From positions 1-60,752 of the forward strand of contig JAHBWD010000053.1 in assembly GCA_019637175.1 (NCBI GenBank): a stretch of DNA of 60,752 nucleotides, read 5' to 3'. The notes below the pieces were generated by a model. The model saw only the letters and a program-made list of their open reading frames with translations. It did not search any database and was not told where the DNA came from. Shown piece by piece: positions 7,627 to 15,964 of the stretch (within the stretch, counting starts at the first letter, position 1; the number at the start of each line of letters is the position of its first letter). The position numbers and the translations under genes are program-made. Origin of the DNA: Labilithrix sp. (GTDB lineage Bacteria > Myxococcota_A > Polyangia > Polyangiales > Polyangiaceae).

Positions 7627-9296
7627 CGCCTCGAGGCCTCCTCCGCCTCTTCGCGATCTACGGGGCGGCGCTCGTCGTCGCGTGCGTCGCGATGCGCGCG
7701 CACACGAGCCTGCGCGAGCTCGGGCCCGCCGAACGCGCCGTCATCGTGAGCGCGTGGAAGGAGGGCAAGCTCGTCGCCCGCGAGGTGAGGCCGCCGCACG
7801 TCGCGGGCCAGGATCCGCCTCGCGCGGGCAACGCGAGCGACGGGCGCACGGTGGTCGAAGAGATCGCGGTCGCCGAGGGGCCGCTCACCCTGACGCCGCT
7901 CCTGTTCCAGTTCTCCCTCGTTCAAGGTCGCGACGGCGTGCGCGCCGAGCTCGGCGGCAAGACGGCGTGGGTGACCGTCGACGATCTGCTCTCCACACAG
8001 GCGTACGATCACGCGACGACGTTCTTCGATCCGAGCCTCGGCATGGGGACGCACCACGCGACCGTCGTTCACCTGCTCGCGCAGCAGCTCGGGGTCTCGA
8101 CGCGCGAGGTCGAAGAGAACGCCGCGGTGCGCCGGGTGCGCTTCGAGCGGCGCATCCCGGGCGTCGTGCCGCGTGAACGCATCACGAAAGACTCCGTCAT
8201 GAGACGCGAGCTCGTGATCGAGGCAGTACGCTCCGCGGCGGAGTACATCACGCGCGGAACCGATGCGCAGGGCCGCTTTCGCTACCTCGTCGACGCGACC
8301 ACCAACACGACGCTGACGGGATACAACTGGCCCCGCCACTCGGGAACGACGTACTTCCTCGCACAGGCGGCCGCGCTGCTCGACGATCCCGAGATCCGCG
8401 CCGCGAGCCTCCGCGCCGCGGCCTGCCTCCGCGACGAAATGATGAAGGACTGCGGCGCCCACAAGTGCATCGTGGGCGAGGGCGAGGCCGACGTCGGATC
8501 GTCCGCGCTCGCGGTCGTCGCGTTCGCCGAGATCGTCCGCACGGGCGCCGACGCGTCGTATCGGCGCGCCATCGCGGAGCTGACGGCCTTCTTGCGATCG
8601 CAGCAGCGGCCGGACGGCGAGCTGATGCACCTCTACGATCGCTCGGCGAACAAGCCGCTCGACATGCAGTTTCTCTATTACACGGGCGAAGCGTCGCTCG
8701 CCCTCGCGCGCGCGCATCGCGTGACGGGCGACCCCGAAGATCTCCGCGCCGCGAGCGCCGCGCTGCGTCGCCTCTCGACCGAGGGATGGACGTTCTTCGG
8801 GAGCCGCTACTACTTCAGCGAAGAGCACTGGACCTGCCAGGCGATGGCGGATCTCTGGGACCGCGCGCCCGACGAAGACGCGCTCGCCTTCTGTCTGCGG
8901 TGGCACGAGTTTCAGCGTCGTTTGCAGCACGAAGACGGCGACTCGCCGTTCGACGCCGACGGCGGCTTCGGCTTCAGCCCGTTCGTGATCCCGCGCATCA
9001 CGCCGGCGTCGAGCCGTGGTGAAGCGGCGGTCGCCGCGCTCGAGGTCGTGAAGCGAACGAGGCGCGACGACGAGGCCGCCGAGCTCCTCGACGACCAGCT
9101 CCGGCGCGCGCTCGCGTACGTCCTTCGATCGCAGCTCGACCCGGGCCCGAGGCACTTGTTCGCGCGGCCCGACGAGGCGCGAGGCGCGATGCCCGGGAGC
9201 CCCGTCGATCTCCAGCTCCGGATCGACTTCGTGCAACACGCCGGAAGCATGATGGTTCGCTGGCTCGAGCTCGAAGACGCGCTGCCGACGAAGTAG
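7623..9296 (+). CDS. Membrane-anchored protein with alpha/alpha-toroid-like domain, function unknown
   Basis: A 557-residue protein. The ATG at 7623 overlaps the preceding stop. It has an N-terminal membrane helix (about 7-25) and a region of about 150 residues with the string GVRAELGGKTAWVTVDDLL. A long helical C-terminal part (about 200-550) resembles alpha/alpha-barrel (six-hairpin or terpenoid-toroid type) enzymes. Spaced aromatic/acidic clusters there include GYNWPRHSGTTYFLAQAA, QRPDGELMHLYDR, FLYYTGEASLALA and YYFSEEHWTCQA. Such barrels often are glycoside hydrolases, lyases or epimerases, but I cannot place it in a family. It is the last gene of the MBOAT operon, which suggests periplasmic action on the acylated polysaccharide. 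Confidence 0.7.
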   Translation: MTPRGLLRLFAIYGAALVVACVAMRAHTSLRELGPAERAVIVSAWKEGKLVAREVRPPHVAGQDPPRAGNASDGRTVVEEIAVAEGPLTLTPLLFQFSLVQGRDGVRAELGGKTAWVTVDDLLSTQAYDHATTFFDPSLGMGTHHATVVHLLAQQLGVSTREVEENAAVRRVRFERRIPGVVPRERITKDSVMRRELVIEAVRSAAEYITRGTDAQGRFRYLVDATTNTTLTGYNWPRHSGTTYFLAQAAALLDDPEIRAASLRAAACLRDEMMKDCGAHKCIVGEGEADVGSSALAVVAFAEIVRTGADASYRRAIAELTAFLRSQQRPDGELMHLYDRSANKPLDMQFLYYTGEASLALARAHRVTGDPEDLRAASAALRRLSTEGWTFFGSRYYFSEEHWTCQAMADLWDRAPDEDALAFCLRWHEFQRRLQHEDGDSPFDADGGFGFSPFVIPRITPASSRGEAAVAALEVVKRTRRDDEAAELLDDQLRRALAYVLRSQLDPGPRHLFARPDEARGAMPGSPVDLQLRIDFVQHAGSMMVRWLELEDALPTK

Positions 9297-9915
9297 GCCC
9301 AGCCGTTGCTTCGAGCGGGGCCGCGCGTTTCGCCTCGAATCCAGCGAATTGCAGAATGCAAGCGCGGCCGCCTACATACTCTTACGTTTCTTGCAAGAAA
9401 ACTGGTCCGACGGTTCTTGCCGAAGTAACTTCATTAAAGCGTGGGGTGCTTCGTCACCCTGCGGTTCACGGAGGGTAATGCCGAAAGAATACGGCGCACG
9501 GGGCGGGAGAACTTCAGCGCTACATCAGCGTTGTCTCTCGAGTCGCAACCGTGGAAGTAACGTTCGCCGTATCGACCTCGGCCCTTGTCGGCGGGACCCG
9601 CAAGGCACTCTCCTGCATGCGTCCGCGAAGTCAGCGGCACATGACCGCACACGCCGGGGAAGAAAGAACGCACCGGAGGGCGCCTTCGCGATGGGCAGCC
9701 TTACGGTCTCCACACCGCCCGAGCCCGGGTCTACGGACACGGCGCTCGAATTCGGCGTCAGCACGCTCGCGTGTATGGCGCATGTAAACCGTGCACCCGC
9801 GTCGCCTGCAAAGGCTGATGCGGTTGCCCCTGACCACCGCCGAGAAGCTGCCTCTCGGCGATGCCCAATACAGAGCGAGCTCGGCGAACATCGCGCGAGC
9901 TCAAGAGGTACACGG
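9297..9915 (+). other. 619-bp non-coding region with palindromes
   Basis: No convincing protein is encoded. One frame is open through it, but its translation is compositionally odd (Cys/Arg/Ser-rich, no motifs) and lacks the local third-position GC bias. The base composition is visibly less GC-rich near 9370-9440. That part holds a perfect 14-bp palindrome TTTCTTGCAAGAAA at 9387-9400, a further TTCTTGC half-site at 9414-9420, and GAAGTAACTTC (5-bp arms, 1-bp centre) at 9422-9432. These look like protein-binding sites. The rest may hold a promoter or small RNA for the 84-residue gene at 9916, but I see nothing specific. Confidence 0.5.
9387..9400. promoter_or_regulatory. Perfect 14-bp palindrome, candidate operator
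   Basis: TTTCTTGCAAGAAA reads identically on both strands and is AT-rich in a GC-rich genome. A second copy of the TTCTTGC half-site follows 13 bp later. The position in a long intergenic region upstream of a small gene fits a binding site for a dimeric regulator. The regulator and regulated gene are unknown. Confidence 0.4.
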
Positions 9916-10170
9916 ATGACCACCATCATCGCGTCTCTCGAAGCGGTCACGCTCGAGGAGGCACTGGCCTATCTGGACACGGCGGAAGGTGACGAGCTCG
10001 AAGCGGCGTTTGCGCTCGCGACGGATCGAAATCTTCTCGACGGGTCCGACAAGCAGCCTGATGAGGCGGAGGTACACCACGCCCTGTTCCTCCTGCGGCG
10101 TGCCCGCGGACTGACTGCGCCCAGCTTCGATCTGATGCGCATCCAGCTCCGCCAGCGCGTCGCAGCCTGA
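9916..10170 (+). CDS. Hypothetical small acidic protein
   Basis: An 84-residue, acidic, largely helical product beginning MTTIIASLEAVTLEEALAYL. The ATG at 9916 was chosen because codon bias and a protein-like composition begin here; the upstream in-frame extension looks non-coding. No membrane segment, Cys pair or known domain is visible. It follows a long non-coding region and is followed by two hairpins before a convergent gene, so it is probably a single-gene unit. It could be a small regulator or an antitoxin-like protein, but nothing shows this. Confidence 0.5.
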   Translation: MTTIIASLEAVTLEEALAYLDTAEGDELEAAFALATDRNLLDGSDKQPDEAEVHHALFLLRRARGLTAPSFDLMRIQLRQRVAA

Positions 10171-10178
10171 AGGGATTC

Positions 10179-10204
10179 GCTCGCGCGGTGAGAGCCGCGT
10201 GAGC
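10179..10204 (+). terminator. Hairpin after the 84-residue gene
   Basis: Arms GCTCGCGCGG (10179-10188) and CCGCGTGAGC (10195-10204) pair over 10 bp with one G-T wobble and a 6-base loop. The hairpin starts 8 bp after the stop at 10170. There is no T-tract, so intrinsic termination is uncertain. Confidence 0.4.
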
Positions 10205-10217
10205 GCGCCCGACTTGG

Positions 10218-10253
10218 CCCGGGTCGAGTAGCCGCGAGACTGCTCGACCCGGG
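10218..10253. terminator. Bidirectional hairpin between convergent genes
   Basis: A perfect 11-bp inverted repeat, CCCGGGTCGAG (10218-10228) and CTCGACCCGGG (10243-10253), with a 14-base loop. It lies in the 100-bp space between convergent stops at 10170 and 10271, the expected position for a two-way terminator. It lacks a clear T-run. Confidence 0.5.
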
Positions 10254-10270
10254 ACGAGGACAAACGCCGA

Positions 10271-10582
10271 TCAGAAGAAGGTCGGCGGATAGACGTGCTT
10301 CTCGTCGTCCGCGAGCGCGCCCCACGCCGATTCGGGATCGGGGAGCGCGGTGTCGCTCGTCTTCGTCTCGATGAGCGTCTGGACGTACGCCGGGAACGTG
10401 GTCGGCCCGTCGCGATCGCCGTCGGGCGCGCCAGTGTCGCCGGGCGGACCGCTCTCGGGCAAAGAGCCGGCGTCGGGGAGCGCCGGATCGGGTCGCGCGG
10501 GATCGTCGTCGCCACACGCGATGATCGCGACGGCGACGAGACCCGCGAGGATCGCGCGCTTGCGAAGCGTGGAGAGGCTCAT
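10271..10582 (-). CDS. Small lipoprotein, partner of DUF4331 protein
   Basis: A 103-residue protein with a lipoprotein signal (basic start, hydrophobic core, then IIAC with Cys near residue 23). A Pro/Asp/Gly-rich linker (about 24-60) follows, then a short C-terminal segment, YVQTLIETKTSDTALPDPES, ending KHVYPPTFF. Its start overlaps the stop of the upstream DUF4331 gene as ATGA, so the two are translationally coupled. The linker suggests a tethered tail rather than an enzyme. Function is unknown; it probably works with the DUF4331 protein at the cell surface. Confidence 0.7.
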   Translation of the reverse strand: MSLSTLRKRAILAGLVAVAIIACGDDDPARPDPALPDAGSLPESGPPGDTGAPDGDRDGPTTFPAYVQTLIETKTSDTALPDPESAWGALADDEKHVYPPTFF

Positions 10583-12273
10583 GGCGTCTGCGCGCCCGGG
10601 TTCGGCCACGGCAGGTAGGGGAAGCCCTCGAAGAACTGGTCGCTCGGCTGTTGCTGCACGCCGTCGCCGAGAGGGAGGTTGCCCGCAGCCGCGTCGGGGT
10701 TGCCCGTCGTCGCGTCGCCCGACGTCAGCAGGTAGCCCATCGCGAGGCGCAGCGCGATGTCGACCACGTCGTCGCCGGGCCGGCGGCCGTTGGGGAAGCC
10801 GGCCGGATCGCACGTGCCTCCCTCGGAGAGCAGGTTGCCGGCGACCGAGAGCGCCTTCTTCGCCGTCGGCGTCGCGGCGTCGACGAAGCAGCCCGTAGCG
10901 CCGAGACCGCGCGCGGCGGTGCCTTGCGCGAGGCCGGCCTGACCGCGGTATTGATTCACGCGAGGCGTCGCCGCGATCGCCGTGTTGAGGCGGAGCATCT
11001 CCGCCTCCTTCACCGCCGCCGGCTGGTTGAGGTTCGGGATCCCCTCGAGGAACACGTCGACGAGATCGGCGCGCGGGAACGACGTGCCCTTCGGCGCCGG
11101 CGCGTTCGCGCTGCCGAAGACGAGCTCGATGATCGCCGGCAGCGTTGGATGCGTGAGGTAGTCGCGGAACTGCGCGTCGTCCTTCGGCTCGCTCGAGTTG
11201 AAGCGATCCTTGTCTTTGAGACCGATGAGGAGCTCGTTGACGAGCGGGCTGCCGAGGCGCGAGACCTGCACCCACGCGCCGCCTTCACGCGAGGGCTTGG
11301 CGTACGTCGCTTGCGGGTTGATGACGCGCGCCTGTCGCACGCTCGCCGTAGCCCACCCGCCGATGACCGGCGCCGCCGCGCTGGTGCGCAAGCACGCGAT
11401 CGGGAGCTCGAGGGCGATCGTCGTCACGTTCTTCGCGCCGACGCCGCTCGCGTAGAGGTTCGCGGTGCCGCCGTTGGGCTCGAGGAGGCCGGTGGCGTCG
11501 AGCGGCACGTTGATCAGATCGAAGACGGCGCCGAGGTTGACGGCGAACATCTCGCGACGCTGACCGACGAAGACGCGCGTGCCCGCGACGGCGCAGCCAG
11601 GCACGATCACGTTGTCGTAGACGTGCGCGTTGGCGTACGCGTTGTAGTTGGGCGCGAAGACGGCGCCGTTGTCGCCGAAGGTCTTCTGGCCGATGAAGTC
11701 GATCGGCTTGTGGAAGATCACGGGCGTCGCGCCCGGGATGCCCGCGCCGATCACGTGCGTGACGTCGGCCGCGGTGCCGGTGCGACGGTTGCCTCGGACG
11801 ATCTTCACGCCGTACGTCTCGTTGACGTGACGGTTCGTGTTCAGGTTGAACGGCGTGACCCCGCCGCCCGCGGCGTTGCCGACGACGAGCGGGCTGTTCA
11901 TCATCTTCCCGCCCACGGGAATGTCGATGCCCGCGCCGCCCGCGCCGCCGAGCGCGTTCTGGAAGCGGAACTGGAACGTGAGGTCTTCCGCGGCGTCGCC
12001 GTTGTTGTCGATGTGGATCTCGTAGAGCGCGTCGGAGTCCATCGTGAAGTAGTTCGGGCCGCCGTACGGATCCTGGAGCGGCTGATAGTTCGCGATGATC
12101 GTGACGAACTGATCGCGACCGGCTTCGTAGCTCCTGAACATGTAGAAGTCGGTGTTGTCGACCTTCGGCATCTTCGCGATGAACGGAGCTTCGCGGTGGC
12201 TCGACGCCTCCGCTTCCGTCGCGAGCGCGAGCGCGGCGACGGCGAGGGCTACACGAACGATACGCATCCGCAT
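10579..12273 (-). CDS. DUF4331 family secreted protein
   Basis: A 564-residue protein starting at the ATG at 12273, which gives a signal peptide (MRMRIVRVALAVAALALA) followed by ASSHREAP, the hallmark N-terminus of DUF4331 proteins. KVDNTDFYMFRSYE, IANYQPLQDPYGGPNYF and DALYEIHIDNNGDA follow, all typical of the family, as is a late VNEL/LIGLKDKDRFN segment. DUF4331 proteins are exported and of unknown function, often near cytochromes or TPR lipoproteins. A small lipoprotein overlaps its stop. It is divergent from a lipoprotein gene, with 132 bp between the starts. Confidence 0.9.
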   Translation of the reverse strand: MRMRIVRVALAVAALALATEAEASSHREAPFIAKMPKVDNTDFYMFRSYEAGRDQFVTIIANYQPLQDPYGGPNYFTMDSDALYEIHIDNNGDAAEDLTFQFRFQNALGGAGGAGIDIPVGGKMMNSPLVVGNAAGGGVTPFNLNTNRHVNETYGVKIVRGNRRTGTAADVTHVIGAGIPGATPVIFHKPIDFIGQKTFGDNGAVFAPNYNAYANAHVYDNVIVPGCAVAGTRVFVGQRREMFAVNLGAVFDLINVPLDATGLLEPNGGTANLYASGVGAKNVTTIALELPIACLRTSAAAPVIGGWATASVRQARVINPQATYAKPSREGGAWVQVSRLGSPLVNELLIGLKDKDRFNSSEPKDDAQFRDYLTHPTLPAIIELVFGSANAPAPKGTSFPRADLVDVFLEGIPNLNQPAAVKEAEMLRLNTAIAATPRVNQYRGQAGLAQGTAARGLGATGCFVDAATPTAKKALSVAGNLLSEGGTCDPAGFPNGRRPGDDVVDIALRLAMGYLLTSGDATTGNPDAAAGNLPLGDGVQQQPSDQFFEGFPYLPWPNPGAQTP

Positions 12274-12405
12274 GACCCGACCATTACACGCCCCCGCCGA
12301 CGGGCCGCGCAACGCCAAAAGCACCGCCGTGGGCGCTCGTTCTGCCTCGGCCCTTGGTCCGTACGAGCCGCGATGCTACGCAGCGTCGCGCGGAGGGAAG
12401 GTGTG

Positions 12406-13017
12406 ATGAGGTCGTCGGTGAAGCGAGCAGCAGTCGTGGCCATGGTCGCGCTCGCACCGGCCTGCTCGAAGTCGGGGGATCCGAGCGCGGTCGGCAGCGC
12501 CACGGCCACGACCGCTTCGGTCGCGCCGGCCACGTCGGCTTCAACGGCGCCGAGCGTCGAGCCGGCCGTCGCCGTCTCCGCGACGCCGACGGCGTACATG
12601 TCGATCAGCGAGCGCTTCGCCTCGGAAGCCGAGAAGCGCCCCACCGGCGTGCCCCGCGTGGAAGACGTGATGGCCGCGCTCGAGAAGCAAGGCGTCAGGC
12701 TCCGCGAGATCAAGCAGCACCTCGGCTCTCCGTTCCAGGCGGCTTACTGCATGGGTCTTCAGACCGGCGACGACGTCCACATGAGCATCTGCGAGTATCG
12801 CTCGGAGAAAGCCGCGATCGACGGCCGACAGACGTCGCTCGACGCGCTCAAGATGGTCCCCGCCCGGCAGATCGCTCGCAACGGCGGCACGACGCTCACG
12901 ATCCGCGTCGGCAACCCATCGCCGGCGAACGAAGCGCTCGTGAAGACGATCCTGAAGGCATTCGAAGGCGTGAAGCCCACCGGTCGATTGGCACCCCCCT
13001 CCCCCGTCACCCACTGA
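12406..13017 (+). CDS. Hypothetical lipoprotein with Ser/Thr/Ala-rich linker
   Basis: A 203-residue product. The ATG at 12406 is preceded by a purine-rich GGAGGGAAGG sequence, so I prefer it to the ATG at 12373. A signal peptide ends in APAC (Cys near 18). A low-complexity Ala/Thr/Ser/Val linker (about 20-62) and a folded domain of about 135 residues follow, with two Cys (AYCMG and SICEYRSE) and a helix resembling VEDVMAALEKQGV. No enzyme motif is seen. It is 4 bp upstream of the monooxygenase/OYE gene, which may be co-transcribed. Confidence 0.7.
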   Translation: MRSSVKRAAVVAMVALAPACSKSGDPSAVGSATATTASVAPATSASTAPSVEPAVAVSATPTAYMSISERFASEAEKRPTGVPRVEDVMAALEKQGVRLREIKQHLGSPFQAAYCMGLQTGDDVHMSICEYRSEKAAIDGRQTSLDALKMVPARQIARNGGTTLTIRVGNPSPANEALVKTILKAFEGVKPTGRLAPPSPVTH

Positions 13018-13021
13018 GAAC

Positions 13022-15259
13022 ATGAAGGTCGTCTGCATCGGAGGCGGCCCCGCCGGCCTCTACTTCGCGCTCCTCTACAAGAAGGCTCGGCCCGACGCCG
13101 ACATCACGGTCATCGAGCGCAACGCGCCCGGCGTGACGTTCGGCTGGGGCGTCGTGTTCTCCGACGAGACGCTCTCGTACCTCGAGGAGAACGATCCTCC
13201 CACGCACGAGGCGATCACCAAGGCGTTCGCCCACTGGACCGCGATCGACATCCACTACCGCGGCGAGCGTTTGCGTTCCGACGGCCACGGCTTCTCCGGC
13301 ATCGCGCGCAAGGAGCTGCTCCGCATCCTCTGCGAGAGGTGCACCGAGCTCGGCGTCACGCTCCGCTTCTCCACCGAGGTCGACGACGACGAGGCGTTCA
13401 CCAAGGGCGCCGATCTCGTCATCGCGTGCGACGGCGTGAAGAGCAAGATCCGCGAGAGGCTGGCCGACGCGTTCAAGCCGTCGATCGATCTGCGTCACGC
13501 GCGCTACATCTGGCTCGGCACCAAGAAGAAGTTCGACGCGTTCACGTTCTACTTCGAAGAGAACGAGCACGGGATGTTCCAGGTGCACGCGTATCGGTTC
13601 GACGCCGACACGTCGACGTTCATCGTCGAGTGCGACGAGGCGTCGTTCCTCCGCGCCGGGCTCGACCAAGCGACCGAGCAAGAGAGCATCGCCTACGCGG
13701 AGAAGCTCTTCGCCAAGCACCTCGGGGGCGAGAAGCTCCTCGCCAACAAGTCGGCGTGGCAGAAGTTTCCCACGGTGAAGAACGAGAAATGGCACCACGG
13801 CAACGTGGTGCTCCTCGGCGACGCCGCGCACACCGCGCACTTCTCGATCGGCTCGGGCACGAAGCTCGCGATGGAAGACTCGATCGCCCTCGTGAAGGCG
13901 CTCGGCGAGCATCGCGACGTCGCGCGCGCGCTCGAGGCCTACGAAGAAGAGCGCCGGCCGATCGTCGAGCGCACGCAGAAGGCCGCGCAGGATTCGCTCC
14001 TCTGGTTCGAGAACGTGAAGCGCTACCGCGAGCTCGATCCGAAGCAGTTCGCGTTCAGCTTGCTCACGCGCAGCAAGCGGATCACCTACGAGAACCTCAA
14101 GGTCCGCGACGAGGCCTTCACCGGCAAGGTCGCCGCGTGGTTCGTGGGCGACGCGCCCGAGGCGCCCACGCCACCCATGTTCATGCCTTTGAAGCTCCGC
14201 GGGTGCGTGATCCCGAACCGCGTCGTCGTCTCGCCGATGTGCATGTACTCGGCGAAAGAAGGCCTGCCCGACGAGTTCCACTTCACGCACTACACGACGC
14301 GCGCCGCCGGCGGCGCGGGCCTCGTCATGAGCGAGATGACGAACGTGTCGCGCGACGCGCGCATCACCCCAGGCTGCACCGGGATCTACACGCCGGAGCA
14401 GGTCGCGGCCTGGCGGCGCATCGTCGACTACGTGCACGCGCGCACCGCTTCGAAGATCGGCATGCAGCTCGGGCACGCCGGGCGCAAGGGCTCGACGAAG
14501 CTCATGTGGGAAGGCAGCGATCGCCCGCTCGACGAAGGCAACTGGCCGATCATGAGCGCGTCGCCGATCCCGTACTTCTCCGACAGCCAGGTGCCGCGCG
14601 AGATGGATCGCGGCGACATGGACCGCGTGAAGGCCGACTACGTGCGCGCGACGAAGCACGCCGAAGAGGCGGGCTTCGATCTGCTCGAGGTCCACATGGC
14701 GCACGGGTACCTGCTCGCGAGCTTCCTCTCGCCGCTCACCAACGTGCGCGGCGACGCGTACGGCGGCTCGCGCGAGGCGCGCATGCGCTACCCGCTCGAG
14801 GTCTTCGAAGCGGTGCGCGAGGCCTGGCCGAAAGACAAGCCGATCAGCGTGCGCATCTCGTCGACCGACTGGCTGCCCGGCGGCGTCGAGGACGAAGACG
14901 TCATCGCGCTCGCGCGCGCGCTCAAGGAGCGCGGCTGCGACGTCATCGACTGCTCGGCGGGCATGACGACGCCGCTCTCGCGTCCCAAGTTCTACGGGCG
15001 CATGTACCAGGCGTACTGGAGCGACATGGTGAAGAACGAGGTGAACATCCCGACGATCACCGTCGGCAACATCTCGTCGGCCGATCAGATCAACACGCTC
15101 GTCCTCTCCGGGCGCGCCGACCTCTGCGCGCTCGCGCGACCGCACCTCGCCAACCCGCACTTCACGCTCGGCGCGGCGATCGAGCAGGGCTACCGCGGCG
15201 TGTTCATCCCGCAGCAATACGGCATCGTAATGCCGCTGCCGATCCCGGCGGCGAAGTAG
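13022..15259 (+). CDS. FAD monooxygenase-Old Yellow Enzyme fusion (salicylyl-CoA/2-aminobenzoyl-CoA monooxygenase type)
   Basis: A 745-residue two-domain flavoprotein. Residues 1-370 are a group A flavin monooxygenase with GGGPAGLY at the N-terminus and the FAD-binding VVLLGDAAHTAHFSIGSG near 260-277. Residues about 382-745 are an Old Yellow Enzyme-type reductase, including NRVVVSPMCMYS, GMQLGHAGRKGS, EVHMAHGYLLASFLSP and ALARPHLANP. This exact fusion is known from salicylyl-CoA 5-hydroxylase and 2-aminobenzoyl-CoA monooxygenase/reductase, which hydroxylate and then reduce aryl-CoA thioesters. No CoA ligase or ring-cleavage gene is nearby, so the substrate is open. It probably follows the lipoprotein gene on one transcript. 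Confidence 0.88.
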   Translation: MKVVCIGGGPAGLYFALLYKKARPDADITVIERNAPGVTFGWGVVFSDETLSYLEENDPPTHEAITKAFAHWTAIDIHYRGERLRSDGHGFSGIARKELLRILCERCTELGVTLRFSTEVDDDEAFTKGADLVIACDGVKSKIRERLADAFKPSIDLRHARYIWLGTKKKFDAFTFYFEENEHGMFQVHAYRFDADTSTFIVECDEASFLRAGLDQATEQESIAYAEKLFAKHLGGEKLLANKSAWQKFPTVKNEKWHHGNVVLLGDAAHTAHFSIGSGTKLAMEDSIALVKALGEHRDVARALEAYEEERRPIVERTQKAAQDSLLWFENVKRYRELDPKQFAFSLLTRSKRITYENLKVRDEAFTGKVAAWFVGDAPEAPTPPMFMPLKLRGCVIPNRVVVSPMCMYSAKEGLPDEFHFTHYTTRAAGGAGLVMSEMTNVSRDARITPGCTGIYTPEQVAAWRRIVDYVHARTASKIGMQLGHAGRKGSTKLMWEGSDRPLDEGNWPIMSASPIPYFSDSQVPREMDRGDMDRVKADYVRATKHAEEAGFDLLEVHMAHGYLLASFLSPLTNVRGDAYGGSREARMRYPLEVFEAVREAWPKDKPISVRISSTDWLPGGVEDEDVIALARALKERGCDVIDCSAGMTTPLSRPKFYGRMYQAYWSDMVKNEVNIPTITVGNISSADQINTLVLSGRADLCALARPHLANPHFTLGAAIEQGYRGVFIPQQYGIVMPLPIPAAK

Positions 15260-15265
15260 CCGCGT

Positions 15266-15868
15266 TCACTTCGCTCTCCCGCTCGCGCGATCGTAGTCGT
15301 CGGCCGCCGCGTTCACGACCGCGAGGTCGCGCGTCGCCTTCTCGCTCTCGGCCACGAGCTCCGCGGTGAAGACGGTGATACCCCAGATCCCGTTGTCTCT
15401 CAGGCGAAACGGCCAGCGCGTGCCCTGCGCCGTCACGACGCTCGCGCGCTCTCCTTCGACGTCGACCTTCACGACGCCCGACATGTCCTTGCGGAGGCGT
15501 CGCGCCCAGCCTCGCTCGGCGTAGAAGAGCGCGAAGACGTCGCTCCCGTCGGGCGCCTTCGCCGCCGCCGCGTACTGCGCGAGCATCTGCGTGCGCTGCG
15601 GCTCGGGGTAGCTCGCCTCGATGCGCTGCGTCGCCTTGGCGCGCGCGTCGCGGATCGTGAAGCACGCCCACTGCGCCTCTTGCTCGAGATAGGCGAAGAA
15701 CGAGCGCGGCTCGCCTTCGGCGACCGCGCGCGCGATCCGCATGTACGCCCCTTCGGGCGTGCGATCGGACGGGTATGGACGCCGCAGCGCGACGACGAGC
15801 GCGATCGGGAGGAGGAGCACGGCGACGAGCGCGATCGCACGGCGAGTACGCGACGACGAGACGGCCAT
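15266..15868 (-). CDS. Hypothetical membrane-anchored protein
   Basis: A 200-residue protein starting at the ATG at 15868. It has a basic N-terminus, one membrane helix (about 10-28) and a soluble domain beginning PSDRTPEGAYMRIARAVAEG, a pattern common in myxobacterial small exported proteins related to NTF2/DUF4440-like folds. That fold assignment is only a suggestion. The hexamer TATCGT (minus strand, 15880-15885) lies 11 bases upstream of the start and may be its -10 element. The gene is convergent with the FMO-OYE gene (6-bp gap) and divergent from egtB. Confidence 0.65.
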   Translation of the reverse strand: MAVSSSRTRRAIALVAVLLLPIALVVALRRPYPSDRTPEGAYMRIARAVAEGEPRSFFAYLEQEAQWACFTIRDARAKATQRIEASYPEPQRTQMLAQYAAAAKAPDGSDVFALFYAERGWARRLRKDMSGVVKVDVEGERASVVTAQGTRWPFRLRDNGIWGITVFTAELVAESEKATRDLAVVNAAADDYDRASGRAK

Positions 15869-15879
15869 CTGCGCGGACC

Positions 15880-15885
15880 ACGATA
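15880..15885 (-). promoter_or_regulatory. Candidate -10 element close to start
   Basis: TATCGT within GCGCTATCGT lies 11 bases before the ATG at 15868. It is one of a series of similar GCTAYSRT elements in this window (26064, 24274, 42388, 47141) and suggests a very short leader. No -35 box was confirmed. Confidence 0.35.
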
Positions 15886-15964
15886 GCGCGTCGGCGCAGA
15901 CGCCCCCGCGGAATGCGGCATTTTGTGCCTTGTCGCTCGGACCTCGGGCGTCTATGCCCCTCGG

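Noticed and set aside
9349..9915. In-frame extension upstream of the 84-residue gene
   Set aside because: Cys/Ser/Arg-rich composition, no third-position GC bias and a region with palindromes; the ATG at 9916 is the better start.
13007..15217. 736-residue open frame antisense to the FMO-OYE gene
   Set aside because: Composition is Arg/Asp/Val/Glu-rich with no motifs. It mirrors a gene with convincing flavoprotein domains and arises from GC-rich third positions.
15923..15964. TTG start for egtB
   Set aside because: The extra 14 residues precede the conserved start region and overlap the -10-like TATGCC; GTG 15965 fits better, but the alternative is noted.
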